DNA from: Leuconostoc palmae
GTDB lineage: Bacteria; Bacillota; Bacilli; Lactobacillales; Lactobacillaceae
Direction of reading: 5' to 3'
DNA: 57,274 bases
Assembly (NCBI RefSeq): GCF_019656075.1
Contig: NZ_BPKZ01000009.1
Span: 1 to 57,274, forward strand
A program made the translations under genes and the position numbers. Below, piece by piece: positions 45,802 to 52,830 of the stretch; the stretch's first letter is position 1, and every line of letters begins with the position of its first letter. The notes beneath the pieces were generated by a model that was not told where the DNA came from, made no database searches, and saw only the letters and a program-made list of their open reading frames with translations.

Positions 45802-47252
45802 AGTATTGGTGAAAATAGTCGGCTAAATTTTTGTAAAATAGTCATCCAAACAGATTGTTGTTCAAAATAAGTAACTGTGAGTTGAGTAGACTGACTAACA
45901 TCTTTTTCAAATAGTTTTTCTAACCTTTCAGCAAAATCAGGATCATACATGAAAGCATTAGATTCAAAATTAAGTTCAAAAGACCGAATGTCCATATTTG
46001 CTGACCCAACCGTTGAAATTTCATTGTCAATAATGACGACTTTGCTATGCAAAAATCCACCATCATATCTATAAACTTCGGCACCTAAATCAAGTAATTC
46101 TTTGGCATAATATTGTGTTGCGCGATAAACAAATGGATGATCTGGTCTATCAGGAATCATTAACCTAACTCGTACTCCTGACATAGCTGCAATTTCCAAG
46201 GTTTCTAAAATAGCAGCATCTGGTATGAAATATGGTGTTTGGATTGTAATACTTTTTCGAGCTGAAGCAAACATTCGCATAAATCCTTGTTTAATTTGTT
46301 TCATATCATTATCTGGACCACTAGATACAATTTGTATCATTGATCTACCTGGTAATTTAGAAATTACAGGAAAATATACCGTTGTATTGACTAATAATTC
46401 ATGCGCTTCTGCTGTAGCATTCCAATCCATTAAGAAACGATTCTGTAATGATAACACGGCATCTCCAGTTATACGAATGTGCGTATCACGCCAATGCCCA
46501 AACTTTTTAAACTCACCAAGATATTGGTCCCCAACATTAAATCCACCTATGTAACCAATCAGACCATCTATAATCGCTAACTTTCTATGATTCCTAAAAT
46601 TAAATCTTAAAGTCAATAATTGAAAAGGTCTCATCAAAAAAGATACTGCAATACCACCAGATTGACGTAGTCGTTTGTAAAGTTTTCTATGCTGACCGTG
46701 GGATCCAAACTGATCAAAAATAACACGTACCTCGATCCCTTGCTGGGCTTTTTCAGTTAGTAAATCAATGAGTTGATTGCCAATATTATCATCATATATA
46801 GTGAAGTATTCAATGTGTATATGATGTTTTGCTTGGCGGATATCATTAAATAATGCTTCAAATTTATCTTCACCATTGTCAAAAATATCAATACTATTAC
46901 CACGGGTCAATATAGCCTCATCGGAGACTAAAAATAAATTAACAAGTTCCGAGGCAGCATCCGGAATCGGTAATAGTTCTTCAATTTGTTGTAACTGCTT
47001 TTTTTGATTATCAGCTATTTGTTCCAGTCCACGTTGCTCTTGTGTACGCAATCTAAATATTTTTTTATTAGATATTCGACTTCCCACAAGAAAAAATACG
47101 AAAAACCCCACAACAGGTAATGTAATAAGTACTAGGAGCCATGCCCATATTGTTGCTATATCTCTTTTCTGACTAAAAACAGTTAGTATGGCACCAAGCG
47201 TGTTTGTAACTAAAAGCGTGACAACAATTATCCAAAGTGAATCTCTTAGCAT
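45798..47252 (-). CDS. cls: Cardiolipin synthase
   Basis: Phospholipase-D-type enzyme that joins two phosphatidylglycerol molecules. Two N-terminal helices (LWIIVVTLLVTNTLGAIL; IWAWLLVLITLPVVGFFVFF) precede two HKD motifs: HRKLAIIDGLIGYIGGFNVGD and HSKVVIIDNEISTVGSANMD. It is 484 residues with AAGGAG upstream. It starts an operon that appears to continue through ymfF, ymfH, rodZ and pgsA without an internal terminator. Confidence 0.95.
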   Translation of the reverse strand: MLRDSLWIIVVTLLVTNTLGAILTVFSQKRDIATIWAWLLVLITLPVVGFFVFFLVGSRISNKKIFRLRTQEQRGLEQIADNQKKQLQQIEELLPIPDAASELVNLFLVSDEAILTRGNSIDIFDNGEDKFEALFNDIRQAKHHIHIEYFTIYDDNIGNQLIDLLTEKAQQGIEVRVIFDQFGSHGQHRKLYKRLRQSGGIAVSFLMRPFQLLTLRFNFRNHRKLAIIDGLIGYIGGFNVGDQYLGEFKKFGHWRDTHIRITGDAVLSLQNRFLMDWNATAEAHELLVNTTVYFPVISKLPGRSMIQIVSSGPDNDMKQIKQGFMRMFASARKSITIQTPYFIPDAAILETLEIAAMSGVRVRLMIPDRPDHPFVYRATQYYAKELLDLGAEVYRYDGGFLHSKVVIIDNEISTVGSANMDIRSFELNFESNAFMYDPDFAERLEKLFEKDVSQSTQLTVTYFEQQSVWMTILQKFSRLFSPIL

Positions 47253-47333
47253 CTGTCACTCCTTAAATGAAATAGATGTAACAATACTAGTGTAACATTT
47301 TTAAAGATTTATATGACAGTAATCATGCCATAT

Positions 47334-47366
47334 AAAAAAGCTAAAGTTATATAACTTTAGCTTTTA
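47334..47366 (-). terminator. Terminator of the amino acid ABC transporter operon
   Basis: The perfect palindrome GCTAAAGTTAT/ATAACTTTAGC (47340-47361) is followed by T6 on the minus strand. Confidence 0.92.
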
Positions 47367-47368
47367 TT

Positions 47369-48220
47369 TTATTTGGTAAACCACTTATTTTCAATTTCCT
47401 TAATACGTCCATCCGACTTAAATTCTTGCAGCTTTTTATTGACAGCTTCGCGCAACTTATCATCAGACTTTCTGAACCCAACAGCGGTATTATCAATTGG
47501 AAAATCACCCACAGTAATCGTGTAATCTTCTGGTTTAGGTTGACGTGCTACATAGTAACGTGCATAGTCTTCATCAATCAATAAGCCATCAATTCGTCCA
47601 GCATTTAAATCATTAAATGCTTTGTCAAAAGTATCATAGCCAATTACTTTTTGGTCTTTGACATATTGTTTTAAAATATTGGGTGACTTATTAAATTGTT
47701 CATCTCCACTTGATGCAGTCTGGTCACCAAGTACCTTATCTTTCATATCAGAAAAACGATTAATATTGTTTTTCTTCAAGGTAACCAAAACTTGGGTTGC
47801 TTTATGGTAAGAATCTGAAAATGCTACCTTTTTCTTACGATCATCCGTTACCGTGTACCCATTCCAAATAGCATCAATGTTACCAGTATTTAATTCGGTT
47901 TCTTTCATAGACCAATCAATTGGTTGCCATTTGACTTTGATATCCATACTTTTAAAGACTGCGTTAGCTAAATCGACATCAAATCCAACAATTTTTCCAT
48001 CCTTATCACGGAATCCCATAGGTACAAAGGTATCATCCAAGCCAATTGTAATTTGCTTATCTTTTTTGATACGTGACCATTGATCAGTCTGAATGTTTGA
48101 TTTAGTTGATTTGCTATCTTTAGAACTACTTCCTAAACTGGTAAATGCCCATATTGCAATCAAAATGACAACTACCCCTATCACACTATTAACAATAATT
48201 TTCTTACTTTTATTAGTCAT
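47369..48220 (-). CDS. Amino acid ABC transporter substrate-binding protein
   Basis: A 283-residue polar-amino-acid binding protein (SBP family 3). Motifs are ITIGLDDTFVPMGFRDKDGK, GFDVDLANAVFKSMDIKVKW, MKETELNTGNIDAIWNGYTV and VAFSDSYHKATQVLV. An N-terminal helix (VIGVVVILIAIWAFTSL) has no lipobox Cys, so the protein looks membrane-anchored. The operon order is permease, ATPase, binding protein, with a start/stop overlap (TAATG). T-box control points to histidine or possibly asparagine as substrate. Confidence 0.9.
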   Translation of the reverse strand: MTNKSKKIIVNSVIGVVVILIAIWAFTSLGSSSKDSKSTKSNIQTDQWSRIKKDKQITIGLDDTFVPMGFRDKDGKIVGFDVDLANAVFKSMDIKVKWQPIDWSMKETELNTGNIDAIWNGYTVTDDRKKKVAFSDSYHKATQVLVTLKKNNINRFSDMKDKVLGDQTASSGDEQFNKSPNILKQYVKDQKVIGYDTFDKAFNDLNAGRIDGLLIDEDYARYYVARQPKPEDYTITVGDFPIDNTAVGFRKSDDKLREAVNKKLQEFKSDGRIKEIENKWFTK

Positions 48221-48858
48221 TAACGTTTTACCTCTGTTGAAAAATCAAATACCCGATCAGAAACTAACTCCGCAAAATACTGGTCGTGTGTAATAATTAA
48301 TTGCGTCACACCTTGTATTTTTAATGTATTGACAACTTCTGCTACTTGTTTTGTAGAAACTTCATCTAAACCACTTGTCGGCTCATCATAAGCTAAAATC
48401 TGAGGTTGCATTGCCAAAGCTCTAGCTATCGCCACTCGCTGCTTTTGTCCTCCTGATAATTGAAAGGGATATAAATTACCTTTATCAGACATACCTAATG
48501 TGGCCAGCAGCTCTTGTGCTGATTTCTTGGCATCTGTCTTACTTGTTTTTAAAACATTTATTGGTGCCAACATAATATTTTGTAAAACTGTATAGTTTGG
48601 AAATAAATTAAAATCTTGAAATATTAGGCCAACTTTTGCTCCAGATTGTGACCCATCGATAGCTAATTTCTCCTCATTTAATAATACTTCCCCTTGATCA
48701 GCTGATTCTAAACCTGCCAATATTTTAATTAAAGTTGTTTTCCCAATTCCAGAAGGTCCTACAATACTAAGTACTTCGCCATCCCCAACGGTTAAAAATA
48801 ATTCTTTGAATATAACACTATCTGAATATTTTTTGGTTAATCCTTTTATTTCTAACAT
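48220..48858 (-). CDS. Amino acid ABC transporter ATP-binding protein
   Basis: A 212-residue ABC ATPase, short for the family. Walker A is IVGPSGIGKTTLIKILAG, the Q-loop IFQDFNLFPNYTVLQNI, the signature QLSGGQKQRVAIARALA, Walker B ILAYDEPTSGLDE and the switch His IITHDQYFA. It is placed between the permease gene (3 bp away) and the binding protein gene. Confidence 0.94.
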   Translation of the reverse strand: MLEIKGLTKKYSDSVIFKELFLTVGDGEVLSIVGPSGIGKTTLIKILAGLESADQGEVLLNEEKLAIDGSQSGAKVGLIFQDFNLFPNYTVLQNIMLAPINVLKTSKTDAKKSAQELLATLGMSDKGNLYPFQLSGGQKQRVAIARALAMQPQILAYDEPTSGLDEVSTKQVAEVVNTLKIQGVTQLIITHDQYFAELVSDRVFDFSTEVKR

Positions 48859-48861
48859 CTG

Positions 48862-49503
48862 CTACCTCCATATATTTAAACGACTTTCGCTGCGCCGTAA
48901 TATTACGGTCACAACAGCTGTCATGAGTAGGTAAATTAATCCTACCAATAAGTAGGGAATGAGCGTCACATCTCGACTGGCAGCAATATTCCCAGCTCTT
49001 AATATATCGCCTAAACCAATAACATAAATTAATGAAGTATCTTTTACTAAATTAATCACTTCATTACCAAAAGATGGTACAACAATTTTAATCACTTGTG
49101 GCAACACAATCTTGAAAAAAGTTTGCGTCTTACTAAACCCTAATACTTTAGCAGCATCGTATTGTCCCTTAGGAACTGATTGCAATCCGCCGCGAAAGAT
49201 TTCTGCCAAATAAGCTGCATAGTTAATAATGAACGCAATAATAGCAGCCTCAAATCTTGGAAACGTAATGCCCATCATGCCTAAACCATAGTATACAAAA
49301 ATTAGCTGTAAAAGTAATGGTGTACCTCTAATAATCCAGATATATCCATTAATTAGCCAGCGAAGTACAAAGAATTCTGACTTCATTCCCAATGAAACAA
49401 CAATACCTAGGGGTACAGAACCAATAATTGTAATAAAGAATACCCCTAGTGTCATTTTTAATCCAGATAACAAGCTGGGCAAAATTTCAAGAAAATAATT
49501 CAT
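48862..49503 (-). CDS. Amino acid ABC transporter permease
   Basis: A 213-residue permease of the HisM/GlnP type with five helices. The EAA-loop region is FRGGLQSVPKGQYDAAKVLGFS and the N-terminal motif is GLKMTLGVFFITIIGSVPLG. It is the first gene after the T-box leader, with overlapping AGGAG-type sites upstream of the ATG. It probably forms a homodimer, as no second permease gene is present. Confidence 0.94.
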   Translation of the reverse strand: MNYFLEILPSLLSGLKMTLGVFFITIIGSVPLGIVVSLGMKSEFFVLRWLINGYIWIIRGTPLLLQLIFVYYGLGMMGITFPRFEAAIIAFIINYAAYLAEIFRGGLQSVPKGQYDAAKVLGFSKTQTFFKIVLPQVIKIVVPSFGNEVINLVKDTSLIYVIGLGDILRAGNIAASRDVTLIPYLLVGLIYLLMTAVVTVILRRSESRLNIWR

Positions 49504-49541
49504 TCTGCTCTCCTTCTCCTAATTTAATAAAGATTTGTATT

Positions 49542-49646
49542 AAAAAACCTCTTGCAAAAAGCAAGAGGACGCTTGAGCGTGGTACCACCTCATATTTTGA
49601 TTTTGTTCACACAAAACCACTTAGTCAGTCTCTTGTTTGTTAACAC
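49542..49646 (-). promoter_or_regulatory. Second T-box antiterminator/terminator module (no stem I)
   Basis: Antiterminator: GAGG-[TGGTACC]-ACGC-TCAA-GCGT-CCTC (T-box at 49577-49591). Competing terminator: CCTCTTGC-TTTTT-GCAAGAGG (49548-49568) followed by T6. Only about 55 nt separate it from the first terminator. They hold one short hairpin (TTTTGT-GTGA-ACAAAA) and no AGTA/specifier region, so this module lacks a recognisable specifier domain. Confidence 0.85.
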
Positions 49647-49900
49647 AAAACGCCCTCTAAGTAGATATCTACTTAGAGGGCGTTTACCGCGGTGCCACCT
49701 CTTAATCACATTATCATCACTGAATATGTCTTAATCAGTCAAAAGACTGGATGCGATAACGGGCACTTCCGATACAACCTACTGAATTCAGATGTATACT
49801 CACAGATGTGGTTCACTTAACATTTTTATTTGCTCACACTACCCGCAAACTCCCTTTAAAAAAAGTTAAACTACTCTTCTGCTCATCGTTTTTTAATATT
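49647..49900 (-). promoter_or_regulatory. T-box riboswitch with specifier domain and first terminator
   Basis: Stem I contains the AGTA motif (GAAGAGTAG) opposite GTGAACCACATCTG. By alignment with the loop of glyQS (GAA-N-specifier-A-helix) the specifier is CAC (His), at 49808-49810. CCCGTTATC and a stem III (CAGTC-TTTT-GACTG) follow. The antiterminator is AGAGG-[TGGCACC]-GCG-GTAAA-CGC-CCTCT and the terminator is CGCCCTCTAAGTAGAT with its complement (49651-49682) plus T4. TGGC would pair with a discriminator G, which suits tRNA-Asn (overlapping AAC) better than tRNA-His, so the amino acid is not certain. Confidence 0.9.
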
Positions 49901-49906
49901 GTTATT

Positions 49907-49935
49907 AATATATCTTATTTTTCAGTAACTGTCAA
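49907..49935 (-). promoter_or_regulatory. Promoter of the T-box/ABC transporter operon
   Basis: TTGACA (49930-49935), a 17-bp spacer and TATATT (49907-49912); the -35 box begins 4 bp after the end of mreD. Confidence 0.85.
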
Positions 49936-49938
49936 GTT

Positions 49939-50466
49939 CTATCTCAAGAAATTAAAAAATGACCATACAGGAAAATAACCTATTACAGCAAAAAAGGCAT
50001 TCAAAGCGACTGTTGGTAGTACTTCAAACAATAAAAATGTTACTATACTAACGTTAGCGATCCCGATTATATAACCAGCAAAATATGTAATGACTAAAAA
50101 TGTTAGGATACCGAACAGAAACATTGTTAATCCGCTTAACAAGCGTTCATCAAGTATATTTTTTGCTTGCTTCATTACCATAGTCGCTATTAAAAAAGCA
50201 ACGGTGTAAGTTCCAAAAATACCTGTGTAATAAGCATCAAATAAAATACCTGTTGCTGTAACATAAATCCAAAAGGGCATATCTTTATCCACATCAAATT
50301 GCACACCATAAAATAACCAAATTAGTGTTGCTAATGGTAGTACATGCCAGGGAAAGGCGGTAAAAAATGCGCCCATTCCAGACATGACGGCACCATCAAC
50401 AAATAATAAAAAAAATAGTATAACAGGATAAACAACACGAATTCTTGTTAATTGCCAAAATGCCAT
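49939..50466 (-). CDS. mreD: Rod shape-determining protein MreD
   Basis: A 175-residue protein with five to six helices (IRVVYPVILFFLLFVDGAV, IWLFYGVQFDVDKDMPFWIY, GILFDAYYTGIFGTYTVAFL). It is a membrane part of the elongasome with MreB, MreC and RodA. It overlaps the mreC stop (TAATG). No terminator follows before the T-box promoter, so mre readthrough would meet the T-box terminators. Confidence 0.9.
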   Translation of the reverse strand: MAFWQLTRIRVVYPVILFFLLFVDGAVMSGMGAFFTAFPWHVLPLATLIWLFYGVQFDVDKDMPFWIYVTATGILFDAYYTGIFGTYTVAFLIATMVMKQAKNILDERLLSGLTMFLFGILTFLVITYFAGYIIGIANVSIVTFLLFEVLPTVALNAFFAVIGYFPVWSFFNFLR

Positions 50467-51323
50467 TATTTTGCTCCAATCTCTGATACAGCAACAACGA
50501 CTGTCGTTATGTTTCCTAAATCAGCAGCAGGTTCAATGTAAATTCGCTTCGATAAACCATAGTCATCTTTAGTAACACGTGCTACTTTTCCGACAAACAG
50601 ACCAGAAGGAATTACACCGCCTAATCCAGATGTTTCAACTAAATCTCCAGCTTTTATCGTATTATCTGAGGTGACTTGACCCATAATTAACTGATTTTTT
50701 TCACGATTAAATCCTGTAATAATACCATTAATTTCACCACTATTTCCTTTGATAGTTATGGCGAATCGATTAGCATCCTCACTAGTATCTGAAATTAGAG
50801 CAACCTTTGAGTTAGTCGTATTGACTTCACTAATTCTACCAATAATTCCCGCACCAGATAAAACCGGCATGCCTTTTTTTAGACCAGCCTTAATACCTTG
50901 ATTAATCACCAACTGTGATTGCCAAGTCGTCGGTGAACGGCTAATTGTCACAGCTGAAACCGTCTTAAAATCAGTTAATGTTGCTTGTAATCCTAACTGT
51001 TTTTTTAATGACCTATTTTCTTCTTCAACTGTTTGCAAGCGCACTTTGTCCTGAGCAAACTGATCAATTTTAGCTTTTAGTATTTGATTTTCTTCAAATG
51101 TATCAAGTAAGTTACCAATACTATTTGCTGTTCGTCCGATTGCTGTTGTTGGAACAGAAATTAGACGGCTTACGCCTCCAGCCAAATCATTACTGAATCG
51201 TTGCACAAAAGGTGGTGTATTAGTCCGTTTAGATAACCAATTTGATCCTGTAATCAAACCAACAATAACAATGAAAGCAATAATAATTGTCACTACAGTT
51301 CGCGATGAAAATAGTTTACGCAT
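50466..51323 (-). CDS. mreC: Rod shape-determining protein MreC
   Basis: A 285-residue bitopic protein with an N-terminal helix (TVVTIIIAFIVIVGLITGSN), a coiled coil (ENQILKAKIDQFAQDKVRLQ, TVEEENRSLKKQLGLQA) and two extracellular beta domains (VTISRSPTTWQSQLVINQGI, GMPVLSGAGIIGRISEV, GDLVETSGLGGVIPSGLFVG). It activates PBP2 in lateral wall synthesis. It follows mreB after a hairpin that may lower its expression. Confidence 0.94.
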   Translation of the reverse strand: MRKLFSSRTVVTIIIAFIVIVGLITGSNWLSKRTNTPPFVQRFSNDLAGGVSRLISVPTTAIGRTANSIGNLLDTFEENQILKAKIDQFAQDKVRLQTVEEENRSLKKQLGLQATLTDFKTVSAVTISRSPTTWQSQLVINQGIKAGLKKGMPVLSGAGIIGRISEVNTTNSKVALISDTSEDANRFAITIKGNSGEINGIITGFNREKNQLIMGQVTSDNTIKAGDLVETSGLGGVIPSGLFVGKVARVTKDDYGLSKRIYIEPAADLGNITTVVVAVSEIGAK

Positions 51324-51342
51324 GTAGTTTTTCCCCTTGTTT

Positions 51343-51374
51343 AAAAATAAAAGCGTAGCGCAAGCGCTACGCTA
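51343..51374 (-). terminator. Hairpin between mreB and mreC (attenuator or partial terminator)
   Basis: AGCGTAGCGC-TT-GCGCTACGCT on the minus strand is followed by TTTATTTTT. It is GC-rich enough to stop part of the transcription coming from mreB, which would set MreB above MreC and MreD. Confidence 0.7.
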
Positions 51375-51395
51375 ATTGATGTTAACATTACCATA

Positions 51396-52403
51396 CTATC
51401 CTTGTCGCATAACATCTATGGATTTTAAAGCTTCTCCCGTACCAATAGCCACAGCATCGAGTGGTTCATTGGCAATTAAGACAGGCACTTTTGTAGCTTC
51501 TTGAATAATTCTATCCATATCACGTAGCATGGCACCACCACCAGTGAGAACCATACCATGATCAATGACATCAGCTGCTAATTCAGGTTGAGTTGATTCT
51601 AATGTTTCACGGATAGCAACCACGATTTCTTGAACAGGTTCTTGAATAGCTAATGCTACATCTTCAGCTGTAACGTCAATTGTTTTTGGTAATCCAGTCA
51701 ATAAATCACGTCCACGTACAGATGCATTAGGTAAAGTTCTTGCTAATTCTAGAGAAGCTGCACCAATTTCAATTTTTAATCGTTCTGCAGTTGGTTCACC
51801 AATTGTGATATTGTATTTATTGCGAACAAAATTAGCGATTGATTCATCTAATTTATCACCAGCAATGCGAATCGAACGGCTCGATACAATACCACCTAAA
51901 GAAATTGACGCAACATCTGTTGTGCCGCCTCCCATATCAACTACCATTGATCCAGTAGGATCCATAACTGGCAATCCTGCACCAACAGCTGCAGCAAACG
52001 GTTCTTCAATAACGTATGCATCACGAGCACCCGCTACACGTGCTGCATCAATAACAGCACGTCGTTCGACGGCAGTCACTCCAGACGGTACGCCAATAGT
52101 GACATAAGGCTTGCCAATACGTCCACCCAGTGCCTTTTGCAAGTAGTATCGTATCATAGCAACAGTTGTGTCATAATCAGCAATAACGCCATCACGCATT
52201 GGTCTAATTGCGGCAATGCTAGCCGGTGTACGCCCTAACATATCTTTGGCTTCAGAACCAACAGCTACCACTTCGTTTGTTTGTGTATTACGTGCAACAA
52301 CTGATGGCTCTCGCAACACTATACCACGCCCTTCAATATATACATATGTGTTGGCTGTGCCAAGATCGATACCGACGTTTCGTTGTCCAAATGAGAATGC
52401 CAC
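51396..52403 (-). CDS. mreB: Actin-like rod shape protein MreB
   Basis: A 335-residue bacterial actin. Phosphate and adenosine motifs are [38 protein letters not shown] and [20 protein letters not shown]. The N-terminal FSFGQRN is the usual membrane-binding start. The start is GTG (52401-52403) with an AAAGGGG site upstream; a TGCTACAAT extended -10-like box lies about 60 bp upstream. Confidence 0.95.
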   Translation of the reverse strand: MAFSFGQRNVGIDLGTANTYVYIEGRGIVLREPSVVARNTQTNEVVAVGSEAKDMLGRTPASIAAIRPMRDGVIADYDTTVAMIRYYLQKALGGRIGKPYVTIGVPSGVTAVERRAVIDAARVAGARDAYVIEEPFAAAVGAGLPVMDPTGSMVVDMGGGTTDVASISLGGIVSSRSIRIAGDKLDESIANFVRNKYNITIGEPTAERLKIEIGAASLELARTLPNASVRGRDLLTGLPKTIDVTAEDVALAIQEPVQEIVVAIRETLESTQPELAADVIDHGMVLTGGGAMLRDMDRIIQEATKVPVLIANEPLDAVAIGTGEALKSIDVMRQG

Positions 52404-52491
52404 TGTGCTGCCCCTTTATCTTTTAAAACTTCGCATGTAATAATATGCTTAACTTATAGTATTGTAGCATAAAACCACTCTCAAATGCCGA

Positions 52492-52665
52492 TTAATTTGC
52501 TCGTACATACTTAATATGTCCTCCCTTACCGGCAATCCCTCGAACTTTATTTTGTGAAGGAAAGTCACGCCATATTTTTTGAAATTCTGGAAAGTTTTCT
52601 GGTGTAATGTTGATTTCATCAATTTTACCATCTTTTAAGTTATCAAGTAATTCTGTATAATTCAT
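52492..52665 (-). CDS. Small uncharacterised protein upstream of mreB, 57 residues
   Basis: MNYTELLDNLKDGKIDEINI begins a small soluble protein that I do not recognise; its end is basic and glycine-rich (VRGIAGKGGHIKYVRAN). The ATG at 52665 has GGAGG 8 nt upstream and a TATAAT box lies at 52685-52690 on the minus strand. It is collinear with mreB, 88 bp before it. Small proteins of unknown function are found at this place in other lactic acid bacteria, but I cannot assign a family. Confidence 0.7.
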   Translation of the reverse strand: MNYTELLDNLKDGKIDEINITPENFPEFQKIWRDFPSQNKVRGIAGKGGHIKYVRAN

Positions 52666-52704
52666 TTTTGACACCTCCACCATAATTATATCTTATTTTA
52701 AAAA

Positions 52705-52731
52705 TTAGCACTCGTTTAAAAAGAGTGCCAA
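52705..52731. promoter_or_regulatory. CIRCE element (HrcA operator)
   Basis: TTAGCACTC (52705-52713), a 9-bp spacer and GAGTGCCAA (52723-52731). This matches the CIRCE consensus TTAGCACTC-N9-GAGTGCTAA with one change. It lies just upstream of the promoter of the Clp ATPase gene and implies heat-shock control by HrcA. Confidence 0.92.
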
Positions 52732-52737
52732 TTTTAA

Positions 52738-52765
52738 TTGCAATTTAATCTATTACTGCTATAAT
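52738..52765 (+). promoter_or_regulatory. Promoter of the Clp ATPase gene
   Basis: TTGCAA (52738-52743), a 16-bp spacer ending TGC, and TATAAT (52760-52765). Confidence 0.8.
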
Positions 52766-52786
52766 TCAAGTATAAACATAGAAAGG

Positions 52787-52820
52787 AAGTGTAGGAACAG
52801 TAATATTGCTTGTTCCACAC
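52787..52820 (+). promoter_or_regulatory. Hairpin between the ribosome binding site and the start of the Clp gene
   Basis: AAAGGAA (52781-52787) is about 43 nt from the ATG, too far for normal initiation. In between, GTGT-A-GGAACA (52788-52798) pairs with TGTTCC-ACAC (52811-52820), one bulged A. The fold would bring the ribosome binding site next to the ATG at 52831. Confidence 0.6.
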
Positions 52821-52830
52821 GTGACATATT

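Noticed and set aside
49542-49900. Mobile element or repeat pair suggested by the long inverted repeats
   Set aside because: The repeats are explained by T-box antiterminator and terminator pairs with conserved TGGNACC bulges.
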